From UKL13-3 sp964392775 (lineage in GTDB: Bacteria; Bacteroidota; Bacteroidia; UKL13-3), in NCBI GenBank assembly GCA_964392775.1, contig CAYMRD010000005.1:62001-126000 (forward strand): DNA of 64,000 bases, given 5' to 3'. A program made the position numbers and the translations under genes. Positions within the stretch are counted from its first letter, which is position 1; each line of letters starts with the position of its first letter. The notes beneath the pieces are model-generated. The model did no database searches. It was not told where the DNA came from and worked only from the letters and a program-made list of their open reading frames with translations. This document shows, piece after piece, positions 17,336 through 26,040 of the stretch.

Positions 17336-18334
17336 TTGCTTTTTTTTGTTTTGCCACCTTCGGGTGTATCTTCGCAAGGCTTGTCAAACTGCACACAACA
17401 TACCTTCCTCATTAAACAAAAAGCTGCCGAACTGGGATTTTCTTTTTGTGGAATCTCCAAAGCCACCTTTTTGGAGGAGGAAGCACCCCGTCTGGAAGCC
17501 TGGCTCAAGGCCGGACACCACGGTCAAATGGGGTATATGGAGAATTATTTCGATAAACGCCTTGATCCACGTTTGTTGGTAGATGGAGCCAAATCGGTGG
17601 TTTCTTTTTTATACAATTATTATAATCCGCAAACACAGCTCGATAGTGAAGCTCCCAAGCTATCAAAATATGCTTATGGTGAGGATTACCATTTTGTGGT
17701 GAAGGAGAAACTCAATGAACTGCTTCAATACATTCGTGAAACGATTGGTGAAGTAAACGGTCGCGCATTTGTTGATTCGGCACCGGTGCTTGAAAGGGCC
17801 TGGGCCGCCAAGAGCGGATTGGGCTGGGTAGGTAAAAATGCCAATATCATCAACAAGGGGAGAGGGTCTTTCTTTTTTTTGAGCGAACTCATCATTGATT
17901 TGGATTTGGACTGCGATGCACCGGCAACCGACCATTGCGGAACCTGCACGGCTTGTATTGATGCCTGTCCCACCGAAGCTATTCTGTCTCCACAACACGT
18001 TGATGGCAGCAGATGTATTTCCTATTTCACCATTGAGTTGAAAGATGTCATTCCCGAAACAATGAAAGGCCGTTTCGATAACTGGATGTTTGGCTGTGAT
18101 GTATGCCAGGATGTATGTCCGTGGAACCGTTTTTCGAGCCCTCATCAGGAACCCCGGTTCTTACCATCTGAGCCGTTGATGGCTCAAACAAAGCAGGAAT
18201 GGGTGGATATTACAGAAGATGTTTTTAGGCAGGTATTTAAAAATTCGCCTGTAAAGCGCACCAAATACAACGGTTTAAAACGAAATATTGACTTTCTCTT
18301 GCGCTCATCATCGGAGTTTGACTTGAAAGATTAA
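17336..18334 (+). CDS. queG: epoxyqueuosine reductase QueG
   Basis: QueG reduces epoxyqueuosine to queuosine in tRNA (the last step of Q synthesis), using cobalamin and two 4Fe-4S clusters. The sequence shows the N-terminal KAAELGFSFCGISKA, the conserved DSAPVLERAWAAKSGLGWVG, the first cluster site CGTCTACIDACP and the second CDVCQDVCPWNR. The start is uncertain. The frame is open from ATG 17336, but family similarity begins near LIKQKAAELGF (about 17411) and a promoter-like site lies at 17345-17374. TTG 17381 is a plausible real start, and there is no ATG in between. Function is secure. Confidence 0.94.
   Translation: MLFFVLPPSGVSSQGLSNCTQHTFLIKQKAAELGFSFCGISKATFLEEEAPRLEAWLKAGHHGQMGYMENYFDKRLDPRLLVDGAKSVVSFLYNYYNPQTQLDSEAPKLSKYAYGEDYHFVVKEKLNELLQYIRETIGEVNGRAFVDSAPVLERAWAAKSGLGWVGKNANIINKGRGSFFFLSELIIDLDLDCDAPATDHCGTCTACIDACPTEAILSPQHVDGSRCISYFTIELKDVIPETMKGRFDNWMFGCDVCQDVCPWNRFSSPHQEPRFLPSEPLMAQTKQEWVDITEDVFRQVFKNSPVKRTKYNGLKRNIDFLLRSSSEFDLKD
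17345..17374 (+). promoter_or_regulatory. putative promoter for queG
   Basis: TTTG (17345-17348), an 18-base spacer, and TATCTTCG (17367-17374), one mismatch from TAnnTTTG. If this is the promoter, the ATG at 17336 lies upstream of the transcript and the true start must be further on. Confidence 0.45.
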
Positions 18335-18356
18335 TTTTGGTGCGGTAATTCTATAT

Positions 18357-19571
18357 ATGGTTCAATCACGTAGTTTTTTAGTTTTGTTATGGATGGGGAT
18401 ATTTTCCCTTCCGGTGTGTGCTCAAATTCAAAAGGATCAATCTACTCCACTGGGTTATGGAATAAAGTTTGGAGTGAACTATCCTACCATCGGAGCTGCA
18501 AGCGATATATACAGTGGATTGGCCGGTGGTTCATTAGGGATGTTCTTTACTAAACCCATGGGCAGTCATTTCGCATGGTATATCGAACCTTCGTTTTCAT
18601 CAGTTGGTTTTCGCAATGCCTCCATCGAAACACGGTTCAAAAACTATTACCTCGAAGCCGGAACGTTTGCCTATTATTATCCCTCAGAGTACAATAAAGA
18701 CTTTGCCTTTATAGGAGGATTCAGACCGTCTTATTTACTTTCATATAAATCGGAGGTGTTTGAACTCGGTACTTTTAATATTCACAATCTTGATATCAAT
18801 AAAAACAGTAAAGGGCGGGTTGATGTAACAGCCATGATGGGTGTAGGTGTCGCTTTGTCGCCCGTGCTTAATTTGGAGCTGGTTTACAATTTAGGCCTTA
18901 CCAATCACAATAGTGCTGATCAGGTGAAAGGCCGACCATCAACCATCGAATTGAATTTACGCATGAATGCAGTAGCTTTAAAGCGTAGCTTAGATGGGAG
19001 AAATCAAAGTGTAGAAGATATGGTGCGCAATTACCATAAAGGAGTATTGCTGGTAATGCTCATTACACCCAATGAAAAAGAGATTAAACGCCTGACAGCA
19101 GCCAACCGAATGGCCGATGTTGAACTGCTTCAGAATGAAATTAAGATTCGGAATACAAAGGTGATTAAAGAGTTTGGGCGCAATTTTAGTTTTGCTCCTG
19201 TGTATTTCTTTATGGATACCAATGTATACAAGGTTATAGCGGGCAACCTCAACGGTATTTTCGTAAATGCCAACCTTGAACCTGACCCGGCCATTACGGT
19301 TAATACAGATAATTATTTTATTGCCAGTTTTTGTGAGGATGTATCAGAATATACCAAACGCAAACATTTTGGGTTGTTTGTGTACGATAAACAAATGAAC
19401 CAGATGGAAAAGCCCTTTAATCACCCGAATCAACTGGCCAGTCCGGTATTTGATTATGTGGTGGTGAACAATCAGGAGAATAAAACCCGCAGGCCATCTT
19501 ATATAACGGTTCCATTCGATAGGCTGGTTGGTAAACTAAATACCCGGTTGTTCCGTTATATCGGGAATTAA
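18357..19571 (+). CDS. outer-membrane beta-barrel-like exported protein, function unknown
   Basis: The 404-residue protein has a signal peptide ending VCAQ. The N-terminal half (to about 215) has alternating amphipathic strands and Gly/aromatic turns (GYGIKFGVNYPTIGAAS, AWYIEPSFSSVGF, YYLEAGTFAYYYPS). It resembles the PorT/OmpW-like eight-strand barrels of this phylum. The C-terminal half (about 225-404) is a different soluble domain with a charged helix KEIKRLTAANRMADVELLQNE and strands such as NYFIASFCEDVSEYT. I do not recognise that domain. The gene is 22 bases after queG. The role is unknown. Confidence 0.7.
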   Translation: MVQSRSFLVLLWMGIFSLPVCAQIQKDQSTPLGYGIKFGVNYPTIGAASDIYSGLAGGSLGMFFTKPMGSHFAWYIEPSFSSVGFRNASIETRFKNYYLEAGTFAYYYPSEYNKDFAFIGGFRPSYLLSYKSEVFELGTFNIHNLDINKNSKGRVDVTAMMGVGVALSPVLNLELVYNLGLTNHNSADQVKGRPSTIELNLRMNAVALKRSLDGRNQSVEDMVRNYHKGVLLVMLITPNEKEIKRLTAANRMADVELLQNEIKIRNTKVIKEFGRNFSFAPVYFFMDTNVYKVIAGNLNGIFVNANLEPDPAITVNTDNYFIASFCEDVSEYTKRKHFGLFVYDKQMNQMEKPFNHPNQLASPVFDYVVVNNQENKTRRPSYITVPFDRLVGKLNTRLFRYIGN

Positions 19572-19649
19572 ACTTCGCCAAATTCGAAATTCAAAAAACG
19601 AAATTCGAAAGGGGAGAAGTCGCCAGTAGGCAAAAAAGAGAGTAGGCAA

Positions 19650-19745
19650 TCTTCAATTAGTATTACATAATTAATAATTGAAGACCTTCTAATTCACTTG
19701 CGCAAAAGGATTATACAGGATTTCGAAGCATAAACTTAGAAGGTC
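19650..19745. repeat. two inverted repeats between converging genes
   Basis: TCTTCAATTA / TAATTGAAGA (19650-19684) is followed by GACCTTCTAA / TTAGAAGGTC (19683-19745). Both have perfect 10-bp arms, and they overlap by two bases. They lie in the 325-base gap between two converging genes and could act as a bidirectional stop. The rest of the gap is low-complexity, with a C-run near 19804 and a short tandem CCCTAAATCACAAA near 19860. Confidence 0.55.
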
Positions 19746-19896
19746 CAATTTTCAACTTCAACCTCTATCATCCAACTTCCATCCCCCAACCTCTTTTCCC
19801 TCACCCCCCCTATCCCTAAAGGATATCCACGCGCAGAAAGTCTATTTTAAGCAGAATACCCTAAATCACAAACCCTAAATCACACATCACAAATTC

Positions 19897-20478
19897 TTAG
19901 TGGATTCGTCCTCCCTGTGGCGTCAACCGCTCCATGATCTCTGCTTCACCGTCCAAAATCTCCTGCCAGCGTTTTTTAACATATTCTTCCCCTTTGTATT
20001 CCTTTGCCAGATCAATAAAGGTGCGGTAGTGTCCGGCTTCACTCACCATAAACTCATGGTAAAAGGTTTTTAAGTCGGGATCACTTATATGAAGAGATAG
20101 TACTCTGAAGCGCTCACAACTGCGGGCTTCAATCATAGCCAGTAATAATAAGCGTTCAGCTACCTGCTCGTTGCGGTCACCTCCCCGGGTAATGAGTTTC
20201 ATCAGCTCATTTACATATACATCCTTGCGTTGTGGACCAAATTTAAACCCGCGCTTCTCCAGTTCTTTCAACACCTTGCGGAAATGACCCCATTCTTCGG
20301 CAACTATGGCCGTGCAGGTTTTCACCATTTCTTCAAATTCGGGGTATTGAACAATCAGGGAGATGCCGGTTGTGGCAGCTTTTTGTTCGCAGTAAGCATG
20401 ATCAATTAAAATTTCATCAATAGATTTTTCGGCCGCATTGGCCCAACGGGGGGCGGTAGCAAGTTTGAGTCCTAACAT
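19897..20478 (-). CDS. miaE: tRNA-(ms2io6A) hydroxylase MiaE
   Basis: MiaE is a di-iron ferritin-like monooxygenase that hydroxylates ms2i6A37 in tRNA. The 193-residue protein carries the iron ligands in order: Glu in IDEILIDHAYCEQKAA, the Glu/His of AEEWGHF, Glu in MIEARSCERF, and Glu/His in SEAGHYRTF. Length and start (MLGLKLATAPRWA) match the family. The other genes of the pathway (miaA, miaB) are not in the window. Confidence 0.95.
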   Translation of the reverse strand: MLGLKLATAPRWANAAEKSIDEILIDHAYCEQKAATTGISLIVQYPEFEEMVKTCTAIVAEEWGHFRKVLKELEKRGFKFGPQRKDVYVNELMKLITRGGDRNEQVAERLLLLAMIEARSCERFRVLSLHISDPDLKTFYHEFMVSEAGHYRTFIDLAKEYKGEEYVKKRWQEILDGEAEIMERLTPQGGRIH

Positions 20479-20554
20479 GGGGCAAAGCTAAAGTGAAAAT
20501 CCAAATCTCAAATCCGAAATTCAAAATTCGAAAAGGGGAGAGGAAGGCAGTAGG

Positions 20555-20594
20555 TCGCGAGGCTTTGCTCGCGATGGCGAGTTTACCTCGCCAT
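20555..20594. repeat. tandem hairpins in the miaE-rpsL spacer
   Basis: TCGCGA-N8-TCGCGA is followed directly by ATGGCGAG-TTTAC-CTCGCCAT, both perfect. Neither has a T-run, so they are probably dispersed intergenic hairpins rather than terminators. The flanking text (GAAATTCAAAATTCGAAAAGGGGAGAG...GGCAGTAGG) closely resembles 19590-19630, so it too is a dispersed spacer sequence. Confidence 0.55.
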
Positions 20595-20649
20595 AATAAA
20601 GAAAATAGGCAGTAGGCAATCCACCTACGCCAAGGCTTCGGTGAAGGTA

Positions 20650-20703
20650 GTCAGTTCGAGTGAGCCTTGGGTGGGTAGCGCTTGGAGCTTGTATCGAGAA
20701 CAG
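20650..20703. repeat. half copy of the palindromic repeat at 3801
   Basis: GTCAGTTCGAGTGAGCCTTGGGTGGGTAGCG... to ...TATCGAGAACAGG matches the left arm of the 3801-3931 element in the same order of blocks. The right arm is missing. The remaining spacer to 20880 is pyrimidine-rich and low-complexity, without a gene. Confidence 0.6.
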
Positions 20704-20889
20704 GCAATTTACGAGTACTACGGCTTGAGTGGTTGCAATACCCCAATAATTAATAACTCCTCAACTCGCTAACCCGCAACTCCCCAATCCCCTAATCTCT
20801 TAATTCCCCAATCCCCCTTATCAACCGATTCCTCCTCCCTAAAACCTAACTAAAGTCAGGGAATATTTTCATAAAAAGCTGAAAATAAT

Positions 20890-20920
20890 ATTGGTAAATA
20901 TAAAACCCTCCTTATATTTG
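20890..20920 (+). promoter_or_regulatory. upstream promoter of the ribosomal cluster
   Basis: ATTG (20890-20893), a 19-base spacer, and a perfect TATATTTG (20913-20920), giving a leader of about 180 bases before rpsL. The leader includes CCCGGTTTTGAGAAAAACTGGG, a short stem that might act in regulation. Confidence 0.65.
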
Positions 20921-21038
20921 CAGCCCGGTTTTGAGAAAAACTGGGAACATCTCGGTAAAAAGACTGATGGTTAAATTATCACCGCAACCCGCTCAGCATT
21001 GGATATTTTAAGCTTTTTAAAATATTTTTTGTCAGGCA

Positions 21039-21070
21039 CTTGCACAGCTAATTTATTCCCCCTACTTTTG
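21039..21070 (+). promoter_or_regulatory. second, proximal promoter for rpsL
   Basis: CTTG (21039-21042), a 20-base spacer, and a perfect TACTTTTG (21063-21070), 40 bases before the rpsL ATG. Together with the 20890 promoter it gives two start points. Confidence 0.65.
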
Positions 21071-21110
21071 CCGTCCTTTAAAAATAAAGTAAACGAACAA
21101 AAGTTTTAAT

Positions 21111-21521
21111 ATGCCAACCATACAACAGCTTGTAAGAAAAGGCCGCACAGACATCAACTACAAGAGTAAATCTCCTGCATTAGATTCTTGCCCACAACGC
21201 AGAGGCGTTTGTACCCGTGTGTATACTACTACACCTAAGAAGCCAAACTCGGCTATGCGTAAAGTAGCCCGTGTACGCTTAACAAACGGAAATGAAATTA
21301 ACGCTTATATCCCGGGTGAAGGTCACAACCTTCAGGAGCACTCTATCGTACTTGTACGTGGAGGCAGGGTAAAAGATTTGCCGGGTGTTCGTTACCACAT
21401 CGTACGTGGTGCATTGGATACTGCCGGTGTTGCCGGACGTAACCAAAGACGTTCTAAATACGGAACGAAGAAACCTAAACCAGGTGCAGCTCCGGATCCA
21501 AAAGCAAAAGGTAAAAAATAA
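21111..21521 (+). CDS. rpsL: ribosomal protein uS12
   Basis: Part of the 30S decoding centre. The 136-residue protein has TPKKPNSAMRKVARV and VKDLPGVRYHIVRGALD, both conserved loops. The two lysines whose changes give streptomycin resistance are wild type. The C-terminal tail (PKPGAAPDPKAKGKK) is a short basic extension. It is the first gene of the str-S10-spc-alpha run and has two promoters upstream. Confidence 0.98.
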   Translation: MPTIQQLVRKGRTDINYKSKSPALDSCPQRRGVCTRVYTTTPKKPNSAMRKVARVRLTNGNEINAYIPGEGHNLQEHSIVLVRGGRVKDLPGVRYHIVRGALDTAGVAGRNQRRSKYGTKKPKPGAAPDPKAKGKK

Positions 21522-21543
21522 TCATTAGGAAAGTTTAGATAAC

Positions 21544-22014
21544 ATGAGAAAGACCAAACCTAAAAAACGCATTTTAACTCCAGATCCAAAGTTTAACGAT
21601 ACGCTGGTAACACGTTTCGTAAACAACATGATGTGGAGCGGTAAAAAAAGTACAGCATTTACTATTTTTTACGATGCATTGGATAAAGTAGAAGCAAAAA
21701 CGCAAGAGCGTGGAATCGATGTATGGAAAAAAGCATTGAACAATATCATGCCTTCTGTTGAAGTAAAAGCAAGACGTGTGGGTGGAGCAACATTCCAAAT
21801 CCCGATGGAAGTTCCTGCTGAGCGTAAAGTTGCTGTAGGAATGAAATGGATGATCGATTATTCACGTAAACGTTCTGAAAAATCAATGGCTGATAAATTG
21901 TCTGCTGAGATCATCGCTGCTTCTAAAGGTGAAGGTGCTTCAGTTAAAAAACGTGAAGATACGCACCGTATGGCTGAGGCTAACAAAGCGTTCTCACACT
22001 TTAAAGTAAGCTAA
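21544..22014 (+). CDS. rpsG: ribosomal protein uS7
   Basis: S7 nucleates assembly of the 30S head and contacts E-site tRNA. The protein is 156 residues and starts MRKTKPKKRILTPDPKFNDTLV. It includes NNIMPSVEVKARRVGGATFQIP and ends in the helix THRMAEANKAFSHFKV. The gene is 22 bases after rpsL and 31 before fusA, the str-operon order. Confidence 0.98.
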   Translation: MRKTKPKKRILTPDPKFNDTLVTRFVNNMMWSGKKSTAFTIFYDALDKVEAKTQERGIDVWKKALNNIMPSVEVKARRVGGATFQIPMEVPAERKVAVGMKWMIDYSRKRSEKSMADKLSAEIIAASKGEGASVKKREDTHRMAEANKAFSHFKVS

Positions 22015-22045
22015 GTTATAATTAATTAAGAGAGATATATAACGA

Positions 22046-24151
22046 ATGTCACGCGACTTAACATTAACAAGAAATATAGGTATTGCAGCGCATATTGATG
22101 CGGGTAAGACTACTACGACCGAGCGTATCCTTTACTATTCTGGTGTAAACCACAAGATTGGTGAGGTACACGATGGAGCTTCTACAATGGACTGGATGGT
22201 TCAAGAGGCTGAGCGTGGTATCACAATTACCTCAGCAGCTACTACTGTGCCTTGGAAATACCGTAATAAAAATTATCATATCAATATTATCGATACACCG
22301 GGTCACGTGGATTTTACCGTAGAGGTAAACCGCTCTTTGCGTGTATTGGATGGATTGGTATTCTTGTTCTCTGCTGTTGATGGTGTAGAGCCACAATCAG
22401 AAACCAACTGGAGACTTGCAAATAACTATAACGTTGCTCGTTTGGGCTTCGTTAATAAAATGGACCGTTCTGGTGCCGACTTCTTGAACGTTGTAAAACA
22501 AGTAAAAGAAATGTTGGGTAGCCATGCAGTTCCATTGCAATTGCCTATCGGTGCTGAAGATAATTTCAAAGGAGTAATTGACTTGATCAACTTCCGCGGA
22601 ATGATCTGGAATGAGCATGATAAAGGTATGACTTTCCAGGAAGTTGAAATTCCTGCAGATATGTTGGAAGAAGCAACTGAATGGAGAGAGAAATTATTGG
22701 AAGCTGTTTCTGAGTATGATGATAAATTGATGGAGAAATTCTTCGAAGATCCAACATCAATCACGGAAAGAGAAATTTTGGACGCTTTGCGTAAAGCAGT
22801 TATTGATATGAAAATCGTTCCTATGTTGTGCGGTTCATCATTCAAAAACAAAGGTGTTCAAACTATGCTGGATTTGGTAATGGAATTATTGCCTTCTCCA
22901 ATGGATAAGAAAAGCATCACAGGTATCAACCCGGAAACCAACGAAGAAGTTAGCCGCAAACCGGATGTTAACGAGCCTTTCACGGCTTTGGCATTTAAAA
23001 TTGCAACCGATCCGTTTGTAGGTCGTTTAGCATTTATGCGTGCTTACTCAGGTAAGTTGGATGCGGGTTCTTATGTGTTGAACACACGTAGCGGTAACAA
23101 AGAGCGTATCTCACGTATCTTCCAGATGCATGCTAACAAGCAAAACCCGATTGAAGCTCTTGAGGCAGGTGATATTGGGGCGGCTGTAGGATTTAAAGAT
23201 ATCAAAACCGGTGATACATTATGTGCTGAGAAATTCCCTATTGTATTAGAAGCAATGGATTTCCCTGAGCCGGTAATCGGATTGGCAATTGAGCCTAAAA
23301 CTCAGGCTGATTCAGATAAGTTGGGTATGTCATTGGCTAAATTGGCCGAAGAGGATCCTACTTTTAAAGTAAAAACAGATGAGGAAACAGGTCAGACTGT
23401 AATCTCAGGAATGGGTGAGTTGCACTTGGAAATTATCGTGGACCGTTTGAGACGCGAGTTTAAAGTAGAGTGTAACCAAGGTGCGCCACAGGTTGCTTAC
23501 AAAGAAACTGTGACCAAACCGGTTATTCACCGTGAAACATACAAAAAACAATCGGGTGGACGTGGTAAGTTTGCGGATATTCAATTTGAATTGATCCCTG
23601 GCGACCCAACCAAACACGGATTGGAGTTTGTAAACGAAGTAGTGGGTGGTTCAATTCCAAAAGAGTTTATTCCATCTATCCAAAAAGGTTTCGAAAAAGC
23701 AATGGCGAACGGAGTATTGGCAGGTTACCCTGTTGAGAGCTTGAAAGTTCGTTTGTTTGACGGATCATTCCACGCGGTGGATTCGGATTCGGTATCATTT
23801 GAGATCGCGGCAAGTATCGCTTTCAAAGAAGCATCACGTAAAGCAAGTCCTGTATTATTGGAGCCAATCATGAAAATTGAGGTGTTGACACCTGAAGAAA
23901 ACATGGGTGATATTATCGGGGATTTGAACAAACGCAGAGGCCAGTTGGAAGGAATGGATACACGTGCAGGTTCTCAGGTAATCAGAGCAAAAGTTCCATT
24001 GTCTGAAATGTTTGGATATGTAACACAACTACGTACATTATCATCTGGTCGCGCAAGCAGTACCATGGAGTTTGATCACTACGCTGAAGCTCCGCGTAAT
24101 GTACAGGAAGAAATATTGGCAAAAGTAAACGGTAAAGCAGCTAAAGCTTAA
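22046..24151 (+). CDS. fusA: elongation factor G
   Basis: The 701-residue translocase GTPase has G1 AHIDAGKTTTTERIL (from residue 15), the switch I region around RGITITSAATT, G3 DTPGHVDF and G4 NKMD. Domains II-V follow in normal order, with SGMGELHLEI in domain III and QTVISGM just before it. It drives tRNA/mRNA translocation and, with RRF, ribosome recycling. tuf does not follow it here, unlike in E. coli; rpsJ starts four bases later, joining the str and S10 operons. Confidence 0.98.
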   Translation: MSRDLTLTRNIGIAAHIDAGKTTTTERILYYSGVNHKIGEVHDGASTMDWMVQEAERGITITSAATTVPWKYRNKNYHINIIDTPGHVDFTVEVNRSLRVLDGLVFLFSAVDGVEPQSETNWRLANNYNVARLGFVNKMDRSGADFLNVVKQVKEMLGSHAVPLQLPIGAEDNFKGVIDLINFRGMIWNEHDKGMTFQEVEIPADMLEEATEWREKLLEAVSEYDDKLMEKFFEDPTSITEREILDALRKAVIDMKIVPMLCGSSFKNKGVQTMLDLVMELLPSPMDKKSITGINPETNEEVSRKPDVNEPFTALAFKIATDPFVGRLAFMRAYSGKLDAGSYVLNTRSGNKERISRIFQMHANKQNPIEALEAGDIGAAVGFKDIKTGDTLCAEKFPIVLEAMDFPEPVIGLAIEPKTQADSDKLGMSLAKLAEEDPTFKVKTDEETGQTVISGMGELHLEIIVDRLRREFKVECNQGAPQVAYKETVTKPVIHRETYKKQSGGRGKFADIQFELIPGDPTKHGLEFVNEVVGGSIPKEFIPSIQKGFEKAMANGVLAGYPVESLKVRLFDGSFHAVDSDSVSFEIAASIAFKEASRKASPVLLEPIMKIEVLTPEENMGDIIGDLNKRRGQLEGMDTRAGSQVIRAKVPLSEMFGYVTQLRTLSSGRASSTMEFDHYAEAPRNVQEEILAKVNGKAAKA

Positions 24152-24155
24152 TAAA

Positions 24156-24464
24156 ATGGTTAATCAAAAAATCAGGATCAAATTAAAGTCTTTCGACTAC
24201 AATCTTGTTGATAAATCAGCAGAAAAGATTGTACGTACGGTGAAGTCAACCGGTGCAGTAGTAAGCGGTCCAATTCCACTTCCTACCCACAAAAGAATTT
24301 ACACAGTATTGCGTTCACCGCACGTGAACAAGAAAGCAAGAGAGCAGTTCCAATTATGTTCATACAAACGCGTATTGGATATTTACAGTTCAACCGCTAA
24401 AACTGTAGACGCATTAATGAAATTGGATCTGCCAAGCGGAGTAGATGTTGAAATCAAAGTATAA
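24156..24464 (+). CDS. rpsJ: ribosomal protein uS10
   Basis: The 102-residue protein of the 30S head also serves as NusE in transcription antitermination. It has the typical IRIKLKSFDYNLVDKSAEKI, GPIPLPTHKRIYTVLRSPHVNKKAREQF and the C-terminal PSGVDVEIKV. It lies four bases after fusA and leads the S10 group of genes. Confidence 0.98.
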   Translation: MVNQKIRIKLKSFDYNLVDKSAEKIVRTVKSTGAVVSGPIPLPTHKRIYTVLRSPHVNKKAREQFQLCSYKRVLDIYSSTAKTVDALMKLDLPSGVDVEIKV

Positions 24465-24486
24465 CTTGTAAGAAACGAAAGATATT

Positions 24487-25104
24487 ATGTCTGGAATAAT
24501 AGGTAGAAAAATAGGCATGACCAGCGTGTTTGATAACACAGGGAAACAAATTCCTTGCACCGTTATCGAAGCAGGACCTTGTGTTGTAACACAGGTTAAA
24601 ACCACCGAAAAGGATGGTTACAAAGCTGTTCAGCTGGCGTATGGAGAACGTAAAGAGAAAAATACTCCCGCTGCGCAAAAAGGGATCTTTGCCAAAGCAA
24701 ACACAACGCCTAAAGCGAAGGTTGCTGAGTTCAAAGGATTTGAAACTGATCTTTCTTTGGGTCAATCTATTGAGGTTGATTTGTTTGAAGTAGGTGAATT
24801 CGTTGACGTGGTAGGTACCTCTAAAGGAAAAGGTTTTCAGGGTGTTGTAAAACGTCATGGCTTTAGTGGTGTGGGTATGCAAACACACGGTCAGCATAAC
24901 CGTTTGAGAGCTCCGGGTTCATTAGGTGCTTCATCTGATCCTTCACGTGTATTCAAAGGAATGCGCATGGCTGGTCGTACAGGTGGTGCTCGTGTTAAGA
25001 AAACCAACCTTGAAATTTTAAAAGTTTTGAAAGACCAAAACTTATTAGTTGTAAAAGGAAGTGTTCCTGGTCATAAAGGTGCATTCTTATTAATCGAGAA
25101 ATAG
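24487..25104 (+). CDS. rplC: ribosomal protein uL3
   Basis: The 205-residue protein reaches towards the peptidyl-transferase centre. It starts MSGIIGRKIGMTSVFDNTGK. The conserved long loop reads HGQHNRLRAPGSLGASSDPSRVFKGMRMAGRTG; its Gln, modified by PrmB in some bacteria, is present. It lies 22 bases after rpsJ. Confidence 0.98.
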   Translation: MSGIIGRKIGMTSVFDNTGKQIPCTVIEAGPCVVTQVKTTEKDGYKAVQLAYGERKEKNTPAAQKGIFAKANTTPKAKVAEFKGFETDLSLGQSIEVDLFEVGEFVDVVGTSKGKGFQGVVKRHGFSGVGMQTHGQHNRLRAPGSLGASSDPSRVFKGMRMAGRTGGARVKKTNLEILKVLKDQNLLVVKGSVPGHKGAFLLIEK

Positions 25105-25106
25105 TG

Positions 25107-25742
25107 ATGGAATTAGCAGTATTAAATACATCCGGAGCAGAAACCGGTAAAAAAGTAAAGCTTTCTGAGAACGTTTTTGCTGTAGAGCCAAACGATCACG
25201 CTATCTATCTTGACGTTAAGCAATACCTTGCTAACCAACGTACCGGAACGCATAAAGCAAAAGAGAAAAGTGAAGTAAGCGGTTCTACCAAAAAATTGCA
25301 CAAGCAAAAAGGAACAGGCGGATCTCGTAAAGGTAGTATCAAGAGTGGTACAATGGTAGGTGGAGCCCGTATCCACGGTCCACGCCCTCGCGATTACAGC
25401 TTCAAACTGAACAAAAAACTGAAACAATTGGCCCGTAAGTCAGCATTGACTTATAAAGCTAAAGAAAACAATATCACAGTTGTTGAGAACTTCAATATGG
25501 ATGGTCCTAAAACCAAACAGTATATCAGTATCCTGAACAACCTGAAGTTGAACACAGAGAAAACATTGATGGTTATCCCTGATTACAACGAAAATATTTA
25601 CAGATCGAGCAGAAACTTGCCTAAAGCAAAAGTTATGTCGGCTAAAGACCTTAACACTTATGAGATCTTGGCAGCTAACAAATTGATTTTGGTTGACACT
25701 TCGGTATCGGTTATTGAGGAAATTTTAAATTCAGCAAAATAA
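25107..25742 (+). CDS. rplD: ribosomal protein uL4
   Basis: The 211-residue protein lines the exit tunnel. The tunnel loop includes HKQKGTGGSRKGSIKSGTMVGGARIHGPRPRDYS. I chose ATG 25107; the GTG directly before it (25104) is in frame but would overlap the rplC stop. In E. coli L4 represses its own operon; whether it does so here is unknown. The stop and the rplW start share one base (TAATG). Confidence 0.97.
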   Translation: MELAVLNTSGAETGKKVKLSENVFAVEPNDHAIYLDVKQYLANQRTGTHKAKEKSEVSGSTKKLHKQKGTGGSRKGSIKSGTMVGGARIHGPRPRDYSFKLNKKLKQLARKSALTYKAKENNITVVENFNMDGPKTKQYISILNNLKLNTEKTLMVIPDYNENIYRSSRNLPKAKVMSAKDLNTYEILAANKLILVDTSVSVIEEILNSAK

Positions 25743-26032
25743 TGAGCATACTTAAAAAGCCTTTAATTACTGAAAAGTCCACAGGACTGAGTGAAAAGTT
25801 GAGCCAGTTTGGTTTTTTGGTTGACAAAAACGCAACTAAACCGCAAATTATCAAAGCTATTGAAGCCATGTACGCAGTAAACGTAACAGGAATCAGTACG
25901 ATGAATTATGCAGGTAAGGCGAAATCTCGTTTCACCAAAAAGGGTTTGTTCGAAGGAAGAAAACCTGCATTTAAAAAAGCAATTGTTACATTGAAAGAAG
26001 GTCAGGCAATTGACTTCTTCCAAAACATATAA
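25742..26032 (+). CDS. rplW: ribosomal protein uL23
   Basis: The 96-residue protein at the tunnel exit is a docking site for trigger factor and SRP. It has KPLITEKSTGLSEKLSQFGF and DKNATKPQIIKAIEAMYAVNV. It is coupled to rplD by a TAATG overlap and is followed eight bases later by rplB. Confidence 0.97.
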   Translation: MSILKKPLITEKSTGLSEKLSQFGFLVDKNATKPQIIKAIEAMYAVNVTGISTMNYAGKAKSRFTKKGLFEGRKPAFKKAIVTLKEGQAIDFFQNI

Positions 26033-26040
26033 TAAGCAAA

